DNA of 64,000 nucleotides from an uncultured Bacteroidales bacterium (GCA_947168665.1 CAMVMX010000001.1:310001-374000), one strand, 5' to 3'; shown: positions 21,431-31,509, numbered from the stretch's first letter. Numbers and translations: made by a program. Notes: generated from the sequence alone by a model not told the origin.

Positions 21431-21463
21431 AAATAGAAACCAAATAGAAACAAAATAGAAACA
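21431..21463. repeat. 3 x 11-bp tandem repeat (AAATAGAAACM)
   Basis: aaatagaaacc aaatagaaaca aaatagaaaca, units at 21431, 21442, 21453. Confidence 0.85.
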
Positions 21464-21614
21464 AAGGAGCGGACCTGGAGGTGACTTATATGGTGCCCCA
21501 TCGAGATTGCGCGCGCTCACACAGACATCCCGCGGCCGCCTAAACGGGGCGATGGCAGGGGGGGGCGGCGGCAACGCCACCGAACTGTTCAGCTAAAGGA
21601 AAGGATACAGCACA

Positions 21615-22117
21615 ATGAAGATGCTTTCGATCAAGACAGCTGCCCTGATGATTGGGGCAGCGGGAATGCTGTGCCTTGCCTCGTGCCAGAAGCAGGGGGG
21701 CGGAGTGGCCCAATTCAGCGCCACCATCGACAATCCCGGCACGTCGCAGGACAAGACTTCCATAGCCATCGTAGAGGACCTGGGAGTGATAAGCTGGCAA
21801 GCGGGCGACGCGATAGCGGTTTACGACAACGCCGGCACCATGGCCGAGCTGACCACCACGGGCTGCGGCACGGGCGCGGACTGCTCGGAGGGACACGATT
21901 TCTACATCTATCTGCCCGCCAACACCTATACCGGCATGACCATCACCCTGAAGGCCACGGACGTCTCCATCTGCGTCAAGACCCTGAACGTGAACAGCTG
22001 GACCCTGGCCCGAGCACCTACTATTCGCTCAACTTCAACGAGGAAAAAGACGGGATCGACCAGGAGCACTGGTTGTACAGATTGCCTGTGCGGTTGACTC
22101 AAAACTTTAACTGGTAG
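21615..22117 (+). pseudogene. Truncated, frameshifted fimbrillin-like lipoprotein remnant
   Basis: Lipobox-like MLCLASCQKQ and fimbrillin-like ISWQAGDAIAVYDNAG / FYIYLPANTYTGMTITLKA in one frame; reading continues as STYYSLNFNEEKDG in the +2 frame near 22015. Confidence 0.6.
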
Positions 22118-22157
22118 AATGCCGCGGAGGCACGCTTGGCGTGCGCCGCACCCTCGG

Positions 22158-22189
22158 ACGAAGCCCCAGCCAGCAGGCCGGGGCTTCGT
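22158..22189. terminator. Strong stem-loop, terminator-like
   Basis: Perfect 10-bp inverted repeat acgaagcccc/ggggcttcgt, 12-nt loop; no U-run. Confidence 0.5.
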
Positions 22190-22274
22190 GCTTCCATCCC
22201 GCTGCACGAAAGCCGTGCGGAGCCCTTGCGGCGGGGGCGGCGCGCGGCCTTTGGAGGCATAAATGTGACAGGGT

Positions 22275-22306
22275 TCTGTTTATTCAAAAAAAAAAGTGTA
22301 AATTTG
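22275..22306 (+). promoter_or_regulatory. Bacteroidota promoter for the arcC operon
   Basis: TCTG-N20-TAAATTTG, 64 bp upstream of the ATG at 22370. Confidence 0.5.
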
Positions 22307-22369
22307 CACTTTCAAACGCCCTGCGTCTGAAATATATAATAATATAGTAATTAACAAGATACATAGAAA

Positions 22370-23305
22370 ATGAAGAAACTTGCTGTGGTGGCTTTCGGCG
22401 GCAATGCGCTGCTGCGCAGCGGCCAGAAGGGCACTTATCAGGAACAAATAGCTAATGTGGAACAGACTTGCGAGTCGCTGTGTAACCTGCTGAAACGGAA
22501 CTACAATATAGTGATTGGCCATGGCAATGGTCCTCAGGTGGGCAATGTGATGTTGCAGCACGAGGAGGGCAAGCGCGCCGGGATTGAGGCCATGCCGATG
22601 GATTTCTGTGTGGCCGAGACGCAGGGTTCGATAGCGTACCTGATTGAGATGGGGCTGCGCAATGTGATGGCGCGCCACGACATACAGCGCGATGTGGTGA
22701 CACTGGTGACGCAGGTGGCCGTGAATAAGTTCGACCCGATGTTCCAGAACCCCACCAAGCCTGTGGGCCCATACTACACCAAGGAGCAGGCCGACGAGCT
22801 GGCTAAGACGACGGGTGCCGTGTATAAAGAGGACCCGAAGGGACGCGGCTGGCGCAAGGTGGTGGCTTCGCCCAAACCGACCCGCATCAACAACATCAAG
22901 GTGGTGCAGGAGCTGGCCAAAGCCGGCCACATTGTGGTGACAGTTGGCGGCGGCGGCATCCCTGTGGTGGAGGAGAGCGACTATGTGAAGGGTGTGGAGG
23001 CCGTGATCGACAAGGACCTGGCCAGCGCCCTGTGCGCAGTCCAGATCGGCGCCGACGAGTTCTACATCCTGACTGATGTGCCCAAGGTGTATATCAATTT
23101 CCGCAAGGAGAACGAGAAGGCACTGGACACGATCACCGTGGCCGAGGCCAAGGAGTATCTGGAGGCTGGCCATTTTGCCGAAGGCAGCATGGCTCCGAAA
23201 ATCCGCGCCGCCATCATGTTTGTGGAGAACGGCGGCAAAGAGTGCATCATCACCGAGGCAGGCCAGCTGGACAATCCCAACTGCGGCACCCGCATAGTGC
23301 GATAA
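22370..23305 (+). CDS. arcC: Carbamate kinase
   Basis: VVAFGGNALLRSGQKGTYQEQ, GHGNGPQVGNVMLQ, VTVGGGGIPVVEE, AVIDKDLASALCAVQIGADEFYILTDV. Confidence 0.95.
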   Translation: MKKLAVVAFGGNALLRSGQKGTYQEQIANVEQTCESLCNLLKRNYNIVIGHGNGPQVGNVMLQHEEGKRAGIEAMPMDFCVAETQGSIAYLIEMGLRNVMARHDIQRDVVTLVTQVAVNKFDPMFQNPTKPVGPYYTKEQADELAKTTGAVYKEDPKGRGWRKVVASPKPTRINNIKVVQELAKAGHIVVTVGGGGIPVVEESDYVKGVEAVIDKDLASALCAVQIGADEFYILTDVPKVYINFRKENEKALDTITVAEAKEYLEAGHFAEGSMAPKIRAAIMFVENGGKECIITEAGQLDNPNCGTRIVR

Positions 23306-23327
23306 ACCAAGCAACGGCTAAGAAGTA

Positions 23328-23723
23328 ATGGACAAAGACCCTCAGACATTGTCGGCCCAGCTGCGCCGCTTTATGAAGATGGTGGCAGTGATGGGTGGGG
23401 CGCTGGTGCTGGTGGCGCTGGTGCTGAAACTGGCGGGCGTGCACTATAACGACGCTTTGCTCACCACGGGCTTCGGCACGCTGGCCATCGTAGCTTTCTA
23501 TCTGGGCAAGCTGTTCCCGGCTAAGCCCGACACCCCCATGGCGCAGATATGGAACTTCGGGATGACCCTTACGGGCTACAGCCTGGCCGCAGCGCTGATA
23601 GGGCTGCTGTTTGTGTTGCAGCACTGGCCCGGCGGCAAGATGGTGCTGGCCATAGGCGGTGGGGCGCTGCTGCTGACAGGGCTGATATGGCTGTACTACT
23701 TCCTCCGCCGCAACAAGCAATAG
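23328..23723 (+). CDS. Small multi-spanning membrane protein, hypothetical
   Basis: 131 aa with about four hydrophobic segments, between arcC and the OTC gene. Confidence 0.65.
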   Translation: MDKDPQTLSAQLRRFMKMVAVMGGALVLVALVLKLAGVHYNDALLTTGFGTLAIVAFYLGKLFPAKPDTPMAQIWNFGMTLTGYSLAAALIGLLFVLQHWPGGKMVLAIGGGALLLTGLIWLYYFLRRNKQ

Positions 23724-23752
23724 AGCAATTACAATTTAAATACACAAATACA

Positions 23753-24754
23753 ATGGCTTACAATTTAAGAAACCGCAATTTTCTGAAGATTTTAGACTTC
23801 AGCCCCAAGGAACTTAACTATCTGCTGGATCTGGCCCGCGACCTGAAACGCGCCAAGTATACCGGCACCGAGCAGCCCACGCTGACGGGCAAGAACATCG
23901 CCCTGATTTTCGAGAAGACCTCCACCCGCACACGCTGCGCCTTCGAGGTTGGCGCTAAGGACCAGGGTGCCCACGTGACCTATTTGGGCCCCACCGGCAG
24001 CCAGATCGGCGTGAAGGAGAGCATGAAGGACACAGCCCGCGTGCTGGGTCGCATGTTCGACGGCATCGAGTACCGCGGCTTCAAGCAGGAGACCGTGGAG
24101 GAGCTGGCCAAATACGCTGGTGTGCCCGTGTGGAACGGCTTGACCAACGAGAGCCACCCCACCCAGATTCTGGCCGACTTCCTCACTATGCAGGAGCATG
24201 TTGACAAGCCCCTGAGCCAGGTGACTTTCGCCTACGTGGGCGACGCCCGTTTCAACATGGGCAACAGCCTGATGGTGGGTGGTGCCAAGATGGGCATGGA
24301 TGTGCGCATCATCGCTCCCAAGAAACTGCAGCCCGAAGCCTGGCTGGTGGAAAAGTGCCAGGAGATTGCCAAGGAGACCGGCGCCAAGGTGACCGTGACC
24401 GACGACCCCGTGAAGGGTGTTGAGGGTTGCGACTTCATCTATACCGACGTGTGGGTGAGCATGGGCGAGCCCGCCGAGGTGTGGAAAGAGCGTATCGACA
24501 TGCTGATGCCCTATCAGGTGAACGCCCAGATGATGAAGAACACCGGCAACCCCAAGTGCAAATTCATGCACTGTCTGCCCGCTTACCACAACCTGGAGAC
24601 CCAGGTGGGACGCGATGTGAACAAGCAGTTCGGCCTGGACGGCATCGAGGTGACCGAAGAGGTCTTCGAGAGCGAGAACAGCATCGTCTTCGACGAGGCT
24701 GAGAACCGCATGCACACCATCAAGGCCGTCATGGTTGCAACTCTTGGCGACTAA
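23753..24754 (+). CDS. arcB: Ornithine carbamoyltransferase (probably catabolic)
   Basis: [57 protein letters not shown]; start at ATG 23753, ORF-track 23549 start is an upstream extension. Confidence 0.92.
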   Translation: MAYNLRNRNFLKILDFSPKELNYLLDLARDLKRAKYTGTEQPTLTGKNIALIFEKTSTRTRCAFEVGAKDQGAHVTYLGPTGSQIGVKESMKDTARVLGRMFDGIEYRGFKQETVEELAKYAGVPVWNGLTNESHPTQILADFLTMQEHVDKPLSQVTFAYVGDARFNMGNSLMVGGAKMGMDVRIIAPKKLQPEAWLVEKCQEIAKETGAKVTVTDDPVKGVEGCDFIYTDVWVSMGEPAEVWKERIDMLMPYQVNAQMMKNTGNPKCKFMHCLPAYHNLETQVGRDVNKQFGLDGIEVTEEVFESENSIVFDEAENRMHTIKAVMVATLGD

Positions 24755-24767
24755 GAAATTGTAAAAG

Positions 24768-24821
24768 GTAAAAACTAAAAACTGAAAGTTGCATCGTCCT
24801 CTTTTGGTTTTTAGTTTTTAC
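24768..24821. repeat. AT-rich 15-bp perfect inverted repeat between OTC and transporter genes
   Basis: gtaaaaactaaaaac (24768-24782) / gtttttagtttttac (24807-24821), 24-nt loop. Confidence 0.75.
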
Positions 24822-24853
24822 TTTTGTTTAAACACATTTATACTTCGAAAACT

Positions 24854-26038
24854 ATGTGGTTCACTAATTTACTTACCAACGGCGGCGTAGGCACAACGGT
24901 GCTGATGCTTGCCGTGTCTATTTTTGCAGGATTGCTGCTGGGCAAAATCAAAGTGAAAGGCATCACCCTGGGCATCACGTGGGTGCTTTTTGTGGGCATT
25001 GGGCTGAGCGCAATCGGTGTGGCGTGCAACCACGACATGCTGCACATCATCAAAGAATTCGGCCTGATACTGTTCGTCACCGCCGTGGGACTGCAAGTGG
25101 GACCCGGATTCTTCCGCTCGTTTAAGAAAGGCGGACTGGCCATGAACCTGATGGCGGTGGTGAACGTGGCCTTGGGAGTCGGCATCACCGTGGTGATAGC
25201 CCACATGGCCAACGAGGAGCTGACCGACATGGCCGGCGTCTACACCGGAGCCATCACCAACACACCGGGTCTCTCCGCCGCACAGCAAGCCGTGGGCGAC
25301 CTCGGCATCGAGGGGGCTTCCGGACGGCTGGCAGCGGGCTATGCCGTGGCCTACCCGCTGGCTGTGGTGGGCATGATTGTATCCTGCCTGCTGCTGCGCT
25401 GGATTTGCCGTGTGGACCTCCAGAAAGAGCCTTCCACCGCCGACGCACCTGCCGCCACTGACTCCGCCCCCAAGAAGGGCAAAGGCGGCATCCTGCTCAT
25501 CCCCGTGTTCGTCATCATCGCCTTGGGCATCCTGCTCGGCTCCATCCCCATCCCCGTGGGCATGAAAGCCCCGGTGAAACTGGGACTGGCCGGAGGCCCG
25601 CTGGTGGTGGCACTGATTGGCGGCTGGCTGGGCGTGAAGAAAGGCTGGTTCAGCACCGACTTCACCGAAGGCCAAGGGGTGCACATGCTGCGCGAAGTGG
25701 GCATTGCCCTCTTCCTGGCAGGCGTGGGCCTCGGAGCCGGCGAGAAATTTGTAGAGACCGTGCAGGTGCACTACATGTGGGTGGTCTACGGTGTCATCAT
25801 CACCATGGTACCCCCCATTCTGGTCACCCTGTTTGGCCGCTGGGTGCTGCACCTCAACTACTGGACTCTCATCGGCTTTATCGGCGGTGCCCACACCGAC
25901 CCGCCCACCCTGGCTTTTGCCAACAACATTGCCCCCGAGGGGTGCAAACTGCCCAACATGGGCTACGCCACCGTCTATCCCCTCACCATGTTCCTGCGTA
26001 TATTCACGGCGCAGCTGCTGGTGCTCATGGCGGTATAA
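24854..26038 (+). CDS. AspT/YidE/YbjL-family putative transporter without the central RCK (TrkA_C) domains
   Basis: Two AAEx-like halves (GAITNTPGLSAAQQAVGDLG; GLAGGPLVVALIGG...FIGGAHTDPPTLAFANN) joined by a short A/P/K-rich linker. Confidence 0.8.
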   Translation: MWFTNLLTNGGVGTTVLMLAVSIFAGLLLGKIKVKGITLGITWVLFVGIGLSAIGVACNHDMLHIIKEFGLILFVTAVGLQVGPGFFRSFKKGGLAMNLMAVVNVALGVGITVVIAHMANEELTDMAGVYTGAITNTPGLSAAQQAVGDLGIEGASGRLAAGYAVAYPLAVVGMIVSCLLLRWICRVDLQKEPSTADAPAATDSAPKKGKGGILLIPVFVIIALGILLGSIPIPVGMKAPVKLGLAGGPLVVALIGGWLGVKKGWFSTDFTEGQGVHMLREVGIALFLAGVGLGAGEKFVETVQVHYMWVVYGVIITMVPPILVTLFGRWVLHLNYWTLIGFIGGAHTDPPTLAFANNIAPEGCKLPNMGYATVYPLTMFLRIFTAQLLVLMAV

Positions 26039-26069
26039 CAACATGCAAACAACAAAATCCCCAAAAAAA

Positions 26070-26627
26070 ATGAAAAGAATACTTATCGCAACCGCAATCA
26101 TGTGCCTGGCTCTGCCCCTGTGTGCGCAGACCCCTGCACTCACCACCTCCAAAAAAGCCCCAAAAATGAACAACGGCAAAGGGAAGCAAGAGATGAGGGA
26201 AACACGCAACATGGAGAAGCCCTACGACGAGACCATCAACCCCATGGAACAAATCGACAAGGCACTGGACGAGGCCCGCGCGTCCAACCGTCTGGTGATA
26301 TGCCAGGTAGGGGGCAACTGGTGTCCCTGGTGCTTGAAGTTCAACGCTTTCATCCGCGACAACAAAGAGCTGTCCGAATTGGTCGACAAGAACTTCGTCT
26401 ACATCCATATCAACACCTCTAAGGAAAACAAGAACTACGAAGCCCTCAAACGGCTGGGCAACCCTGGCCGTTTCGGCTACCCCGTCCTCGTAATCCTCGA
26501 CCACGAAGGCCGCGTGATGCACATCCAGAACAGCTCCTATCTGGAGGAAGACAAGTCTTATGACCTCAAGAAAGTAATGGCCTTCTTCCAAAACTGGACA
26601 CCCGAAGCCATCGAGACACTCAAATAG
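26070..26627 (+). CDS. Secreted thioredoxin-fold protein
   Basis: Signal peptide MKRILIATAIMCLALPLCAQ; CPWC active site in QVGGNWCPWCLKFNAF. Confidence 0.85.
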   Translation: MKRILIATAIMCLALPLCAQTPALTTSKKAPKMNNGKGKQEMRETRNMEKPYDETINPMEQIDKALDEARASNRLVICQVGGNWCPWCLKFNAFIRDNKELSELVDKNFVYIHINTSKENKNYEALKRLGNPGRFGYPVLVILDHEGRVMHIQNSSYLEEDKSYDLKKVMAFFQNWTPEAIETLK

Positions 26628-26661
26628 TCCCGCCGCCCCCATGAGCGCGACACACCGACAG

Positions 26662-26699
26662 AGACCGCCCGCACCCAACGGACGGTCTTTGCCTTTTTC
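26662..26699 (+). terminator. Intrinsic terminator downstream of the thioredoxin-like gene
   Basis: agaccgcccg / cggacggtct (one mismatch) followed by ttgccttttt. Confidence 0.6.
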
Positions 26700-26767
26700 C
26701 ATGACCCGCGTACACCGCTCCGCAAGTGTCCCATCATTTTTTTGCCTACTGATTCAACAAATATTCG

Positions 26768-26775
26768 TATTTTTG
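26768..26775 (+). promoter_or_regulatory. Bacteroidota -7 element
   Basis: TATTTTTG 12 bp upstream of ATG 26787 (24 bp upstream of 26799). Confidence 0.4.
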
Positions 26776-26786
26776 CAATTATTTTA

Positions 26787-27641
26787 ATGCCTCACACTAT
26801 GAAAAAAATCAGTATCCTTTTCCTCCTTGCAGCCCTTGCTGCGGGATGCGCCCAACGCCCTGCGGCCAGTCCCGACCTCAAATTCATGTCATTCAACATC
26901 CGCAACGGCAGCGACTGGGCTGAGCGCGAAGACGGCGACAACGCATGGTCACACCGCAAAGAAGCCGTCGTAAACATGATTCGCAAGGAAGCCCCCGATG
27001 CCATCGGCATGCAAGAAGTACTGCCCCACCAGCTCGACTATCTCGACAGCGCCCTGTCCGGACAATACAGCAGTTTCGGTCTGGGCCGCGACGACGGCCG
27101 CCGCGAGGGCGAAATCATGTGCATCCTCTACCGCACCGACCGCCTGGAACTGCTCGACCAGCACACCTACTGGCTTAGCGAAACGCCTGATTCAGTCAGC
27201 TTCGGTTGGGACGCCGCCTGCCGCCGCACCGTCACCGTGGGCATTTTCCACGACAAACTGACCGACAGCAACTTCGTATACCTCAACACCCACCTCGACC
27301 ACGTAGGTCCGCTGGCTCGACAGAACTCCATCCTGCTGCTGTGCCGACTGGCCGAAGAATATCACAATCCCTGCGTGGTGGGCGGCGACATGAACTCTTC
27401 GCTGCAGGACAGCATCTTCATCCCGCTGGGCAAACACAATCTACTCTCGGCGCGCGACCTGGCCGACACCTCCGACAACGCCACCACCTACAACGCCTTC
27501 GGCAAAGGCAACCCGGCCCAGATCGACCACTTCTTCGTCCGCGGATGGGGCAAAGTCAAATCCTTCCGCACCCTCACTGCCGACTATGGCGTGCCCTACA
27601 TCTCCGACCACTACCCCGTGGTCACCGTCCTCAGCTACTAA
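26787..27641 (+). CDS. Endonuclease/exonuclease/phosphatase family lipoprotein
   Basis: Lipobox LAALAAGCAQ; EEP motifs MSFNIRNGS, IGMQEVLPHQ, NTHLDHVG, VGGDMNSS, SDHYPV. Confidence 0.9.
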   Translation: MPHTMKKISILFLLAALAAGCAQRPAASPDLKFMSFNIRNGSDWAEREDGDNAWSHRKEAVVNMIRKEAPDAIGMQEVLPHQLDYLDSALSGQYSSFGLGRDDGRREGEIMCILYRTDRLELLDQHTYWLSETPDSVSFGWDAACRRTVTVGIFHDKLTDSNFVYLNTHLDHVGPLARQNSILLLCRLAEEYHNPCVVGGDMNSSLQDSIFIPLGKHNLLSARDLADTSDNATTYNAFGKGNPAQIDHFFVRGWGKVKSFRTLTADYGVPYISDHYPVVTVLSY

Positions 27642-27658
27642 TCAAAACCCTCGCCATT

Positions 27659-30313
27659 ATGAAGAACGCCGTCGCCATACTGGCCATCCTCATGCTGAGT
27701 GCCTCCGGCCTTATGGCCCAGAGCCGGCCGGCCAAACAGCCCAAAAACCTCTCCAGGATAAAGCAGGAAGCCTCCATGCTGGTCCGCCACCTTGCCACCC
27801 CCAGCATCGACCCCTCCGCCGACTCCGTCGCCATCGTCAAGATGCGCCTCCGTATGGACTCCATCCGCCGCCACCGCCCCACCGTGGCACTGGTCCTGGC
27901 CGGTGGCGGGGCCAAGGGAGCCGCCCACATCGGAGCCCTCGAATACATTGAAGAACTCGGCATACCCATCGACATGGTGCTCGGCACCAGCATGGGCGGC
28001 CTCATCGGCGGCCTTGTGGCCATGGGCTATCCCTCCCACACCATCGACTCCATCCTCACCAACGTCAACTGGGGCACCATGCTCAGCGACCGCATCCCCA
28101 TCCAGCAGCTGCCCTACGCCCGCCGCCTCTACAACGACCGCTACCCCATCCGCATACCCTTCCGCTACGAGGACGCCGAATGGGAACGCCGAGCCCGCGA
28201 AGAGACCATGGCACGCCATGCCTACGAAGCCTCCAACCACCTCTCCTCATCCGAAGTGGTGGAGCAGCACACCGCCAACATCGTGGCCAACCTGCCTGAC
28301 GGCTACCTCTACGGCTACAACGTCAACAACGTCATCAACAGCCTCACCGTCGGCTACCAAGACTCCATGGACTTCACCAAACTGCCCATCCCCTACTGCT
28401 GCGTAGCCACCGACCTCGTCGACATGAAAGCCAAATACTGGACCTCCGGCCGCATAGCCGACGCCATGCGCTCCACCATGTCCATCCCCTTCTACTTCAC
28501 CCCCGTCCGCCGCGACGGCCGCATCCTCATCGACGGCGGCACCCGCAACAACTTCCCCACCGACATGGCCCACGCCATGGGTGCCGACATCATCATCGGC
28601 GTAGACCTCAGCCAGCCTCGCACCTACTCCGAAATCAACGGCCTCGGCACCCTCCTGCTCCAGTGCATCAACGTCATGGGCAAAGACGCCTTCGACAACA
28701 ACCTCCCCTTAGCCGACGTCTACATCCACCCCGACATGACAGGCTTCAACATGATGAGCTTCGACTCCGAATCCATCTCCGAGTGCGTTCGCCGGGGCCA
28801 TGCCGCCGCACAGCTGCACGCCGACAAACTCAACGAAATACGCCAGCGTCTGGGCGACATCCAAAAGCCTCGCACCACCCGTCCCACCGCAGTCAACATC
28901 AACATCAGCCCCGTCCTCATCGGGGCCATACGCTACGAAGGCATCGACGACGAACTGGCCGACTACTTCGACGACCGCGACAACATAGAAATCGGCAACC
29001 GCTACTCCAGCCGCGAGATCGAAGCGGTCATGGCCATGATGTACGGCTCCGGCCTTTTCGACCAAGTGTCCTACTCCATCCAAGGCGCCTCCGAACCCTA
29101 CACCCTCGTCTTCCACTGCAAACGCGGCCCCATCCACCGCTTCGGCTCCGCCCTCCATTTCGACACCAAGACCTACCTCTCCGCCATCATCAACATCGGC
29201 ATCAACAAATACAAACACAAAGGCTTCCAGGCCGAATTCACCGGCATCATAGGCAACAACCCCGCCGCCACACTCGACATCAGCCACACCTCACCCAACA
29301 CCCCCTCCTTCGGCCTGAGCATCCACACCCGCCACCAAACCCTCGAACTATACTCGGCCCAGCAAGCCATTATCAACCACACCATCCAGACACACACCAT
29401 CTGGTACAACAAAGTCGACCTTTACGCCATCACCCACTCTTGGCGCAATGGCAGCATCCGCATCGGAGCCCTCTACGAAGTGCAGCCCTACAAAAAGATA
29501 GTCATGCTCACCGAAGCCGACCCCTTCGCCCCCGACACCTCCCTCTCCCCCGACTCCTCCCTCTCCCCCAGCCTCAAGTCGGGCAGCAACACATACTACG
29601 ACGGCTTCTCAAACGTATCAAGCAAAGGCTGGAAAGAATACTCCCTCTCACCCTACCTCGACTTTGTCTACGACAACACCGACGACAGCTTCTTCCCCAC
29701 CAAAGGCATCAACCTCGGCTTGCGTTACAACTACCTTATCCACATCAACAACTATTTCTCAATCATCGATAACGCAAATCGGACCGACATCTCACAATGG
29801 CACCTGATCCACGGCCACATCAAAGACGTGATACCCCTTGGCCAGCGACTGGCCCTCATCCCGTCCACCTACTTCAACATCAATCTAACGCACATCTTCT
29901 CAGACCCCACCGCCATCCTTCCCGAATGGTACCAGACCTCCATCGGCGGACTAACCCCCACAAGGTTCTACAACAACCAACTGCCCTACATAGGCTACAA
30001 TCTCCCGCACTTCGTAATCTACAGCGCCAGCGACATTGTCGCCAACATCGACCTCCGCTACCAGCTCTCCCCCAAAGCCTACCTCTCCCTCACAGCGGCC
30101 GCCTACTCCAACCTCTTGCCTTTCGACCGCGACGACCCCGGGAACAACGAAGCCTTCAAAATGTTTCGTCTCAACACCATCACCGACTATACCTTCGCCC
30201 TCAAATTCGGCTACAAAACCTTTCTCGGCCCACTCAATTTCAACATCCACTGGTCGCGCTACAACGAACCCTCCCACTGGGGCACCTACCTCAGCATAGG
30301 CCACGAATTCTGA
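27659..30313 (+). CDS. Patatin-like phospholipase with C-terminal outer-membrane barrel
   Basis: Signal peptide; VALVLAGGGAKGAAHIGALEYIEELGIPIDMVLGTSMGGLIGGL (GGGxKG and GTSMG), DGGTRNNFP; POTRA/BamA-like C-terminus. ORF-track 27206 start is an upstream extension. Confidence 0.92.
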   Translation: MKNAVAILAILMLSASGLMAQSRPAKQPKNLSRIKQEASMLVRHLATPSIDPSADSVAIVKMRLRMDSIRRHRPTVALVLAGGGAKGAAHIGALEYIEELGIPIDMVLGTSMGGLIGGLVAMGYPSHTIDSILTNVNWGTMLSDRIPIQQLPYARRLYNDRYPIRIPFRYEDAEWERRAREETMARHAYEASNHLSSSEVVEQHTANIVANLPDGYLYGYNVNNVINSLTVGYQDSMDFTKLPIPYCCVATDLVDMKAKYWTSGRIADAMRSTMSIPFYFTPVRRDGRILIDGGTRNNFPTDMAHAMGADIIIGVDLSQPRTYSEINGLGTLLLQCINVMGKDAFDNNLPLADVYIHPDMTGFNMMSFDSESISECVRRGHAAAQLHADKLNEIRQRLGDIQKPRTTRPTAVNINISPVLIGAIRYEGIDDELADYFDDRDNIEIGNRYSSREIEAVMAMMYGSGLFDQVSYSIQGASEPYTLVFHCKRGPIHRFGSALHFDTKTYLSAIINIGINKYKHKGFQAEFTGIIGNNPAATLDISHTSPNTPSFGLSIHTRHQTLELYSAQQAIINHTIQTHTIWYNKVDLYAITHSWRNGSIRIGALYEVQPYKKIVMLTEADPFAPDTSLSPDSSLSPSLKSGSNTYYDGFSNVSSKGWKEYSLSPYLDFVYDNTDDSFFPTKGINLGLRYNYLIHINNYFSIIDNANRTDISQWHLIHGHIKDVIPLGQRLALIPSTYFNINLTHIFSDPTAILPEWYQTSIGGLTPTRFYNNQLPYIGYNLPHFVIYSASDIVANIDLRYQLSPKAYLSLTAAAYSNLLPFDRDDPGNNEAFKMFRLNTITDYTFALKFGYKTFLGPLNFNIHWSRYNEPSHWGTYLSIGHEF

Positions 30314-30334
30314 CCCCCGCAACCCCTCAACCGA

Positions 30335-30368
30335 CAAAGGGTGGGAAGCCGCAGCCTCCCACCCTTTG
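30335..30368. terminator. Bidirectional terminator between convergent genes
   Basis: Perfect 12-bp inverted repeat caaagggtggga/tcccaccctttg, loop agccgcagcc. Confidence 0.7.
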
Positions 30369-30395
30369 CCTTTGCAGCCGGCCGTAGCCGAAGGC

Positions 30396-31463
30396 TCAGG
30401 CCGTCATCTTCTTGTGTTTCGGGAACAGGAGCGAAAAACCTATCGAACCCGCCAGAATACCCAAAATCACCATCAGCGACACCACCGTGCCAATCTCCAG
30501 CCCGAAAAACTCGTGCCCGATCATCTTCAACCCGATAAAGCACAACAGCACTCCCAGCCCATACTTCAGCAGCCAGAACATATCCGTCACATTGCTCAGC
30601 AGGAAAAACAGCGACCGCAGTCCCATGATGGCAAAAATATTCGAGAAATAAACAATATACGTGTCCGTCGTCACCGAAAACACAGCCGGAATGCTGTCCA
30701 CCGCAAAAATCACATCCGAAAACTCAATCACCAGCAACACCAAAAACAACGGAGTCATAAACCACTTGCCATCCTTCTTGGTGAAGAAATTGTGGCCATC
30801 CGTAGTGCGGCTCAGCGGCAGGAAACGGCTCGCCACCTTCACCACCGGGTGATTGGCCGTGTCGATCTTCTTGTCGCCCTTGTCGCGGAACATCTTGATA
30901 CCGCTGTAAATCAATATCACGCCGAAAATAGCCAGCACCCAGCTGAACCTCTCGATAACCGCGCCCAACAGGAAAATGAACAGGAAACGCATCACAATGG
31001 CGCCCAGGATGCCCCAGAACAGGATGCGGTGATAATACTGCTTGTCGATGCCGAAACTCACAAAAATCATTATCATCACAAAAATATTGTCAATCGACAG
31101 CGTCTCCTCCAGGAAATAGCCGGCCAGATACTGCGAGAAAACCTCCTTGCGGTACACCTCCAGCGCCTCGCCGAAATCCATGCCCGGCACGATATGCTGC
31201 GCCAGCACACCCCCCTTCACATACTCCAGCAGCTCTTCCATGCACGTGATGCCGTGCACCCACTCCGCCTTGAACCTCAGCAACAAGCCGAAAAGCATGG
31301 CCAGCGTCACCCAGATTCCCGTCCAGATGGCCGCTTCCTTAATCTTAATTACGTGGTCCTTCTTGTGGAACACGCCCAAATCCATGGCCAGCATAAAGAT
31401 GATAAACACCATGAAGGCCCCGAAAAACAAATAACGTGTTGTCATAACATTTATAATATTCAA
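30396..31463 (-). CDS. TerC/Alx family integral membrane protein (putative Mn2+ exporter)
   Basis: LAMDLGVFHKKDHVIKIKEAAIWTGIWVTLAM, EETLSIDNIFVMIMIF, VIEFSDVIFAVDSIPAVFSVT. Confidence 0.92.
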   Translation of the reverse strand: MNIINVMTTRYLFFGAFMVFIIFMLAMDLGVFHKKDHVIKIKEAAIWTGIWVTLAMLFGLLLRFKAEWVHGITCMEELLEYVKGGVLAQHIVPGMDFGEALEVYRKEVFSQYLAGYFLEETLSIDNIFVMIMIFVSFGIDKQYYHRILFWGILGAIVMRFLFIFLLGAVIERFSWVLAIFGVILIYSGIKMFRDKGDKKIDTANHPVVKVASRFLPLSRTTDGHNFFTKKDGKWFMTPLFLVLLVIEFSDVIFAVDSIPAVFSVTTDTYIVYFSNIFAIMGLRSLFFLLSNVTDMFWLLKYGLGVLLCFIGLKMIGHEFFGLEIGTVVSLMVILGILAGSIGFSLLFPKHKKMTA

Positions 31464-31509
31464 TACTCAAAAATAAACCGTTCGGCCCCGGGAAGCCAGC
31501 GGCAAGCAT

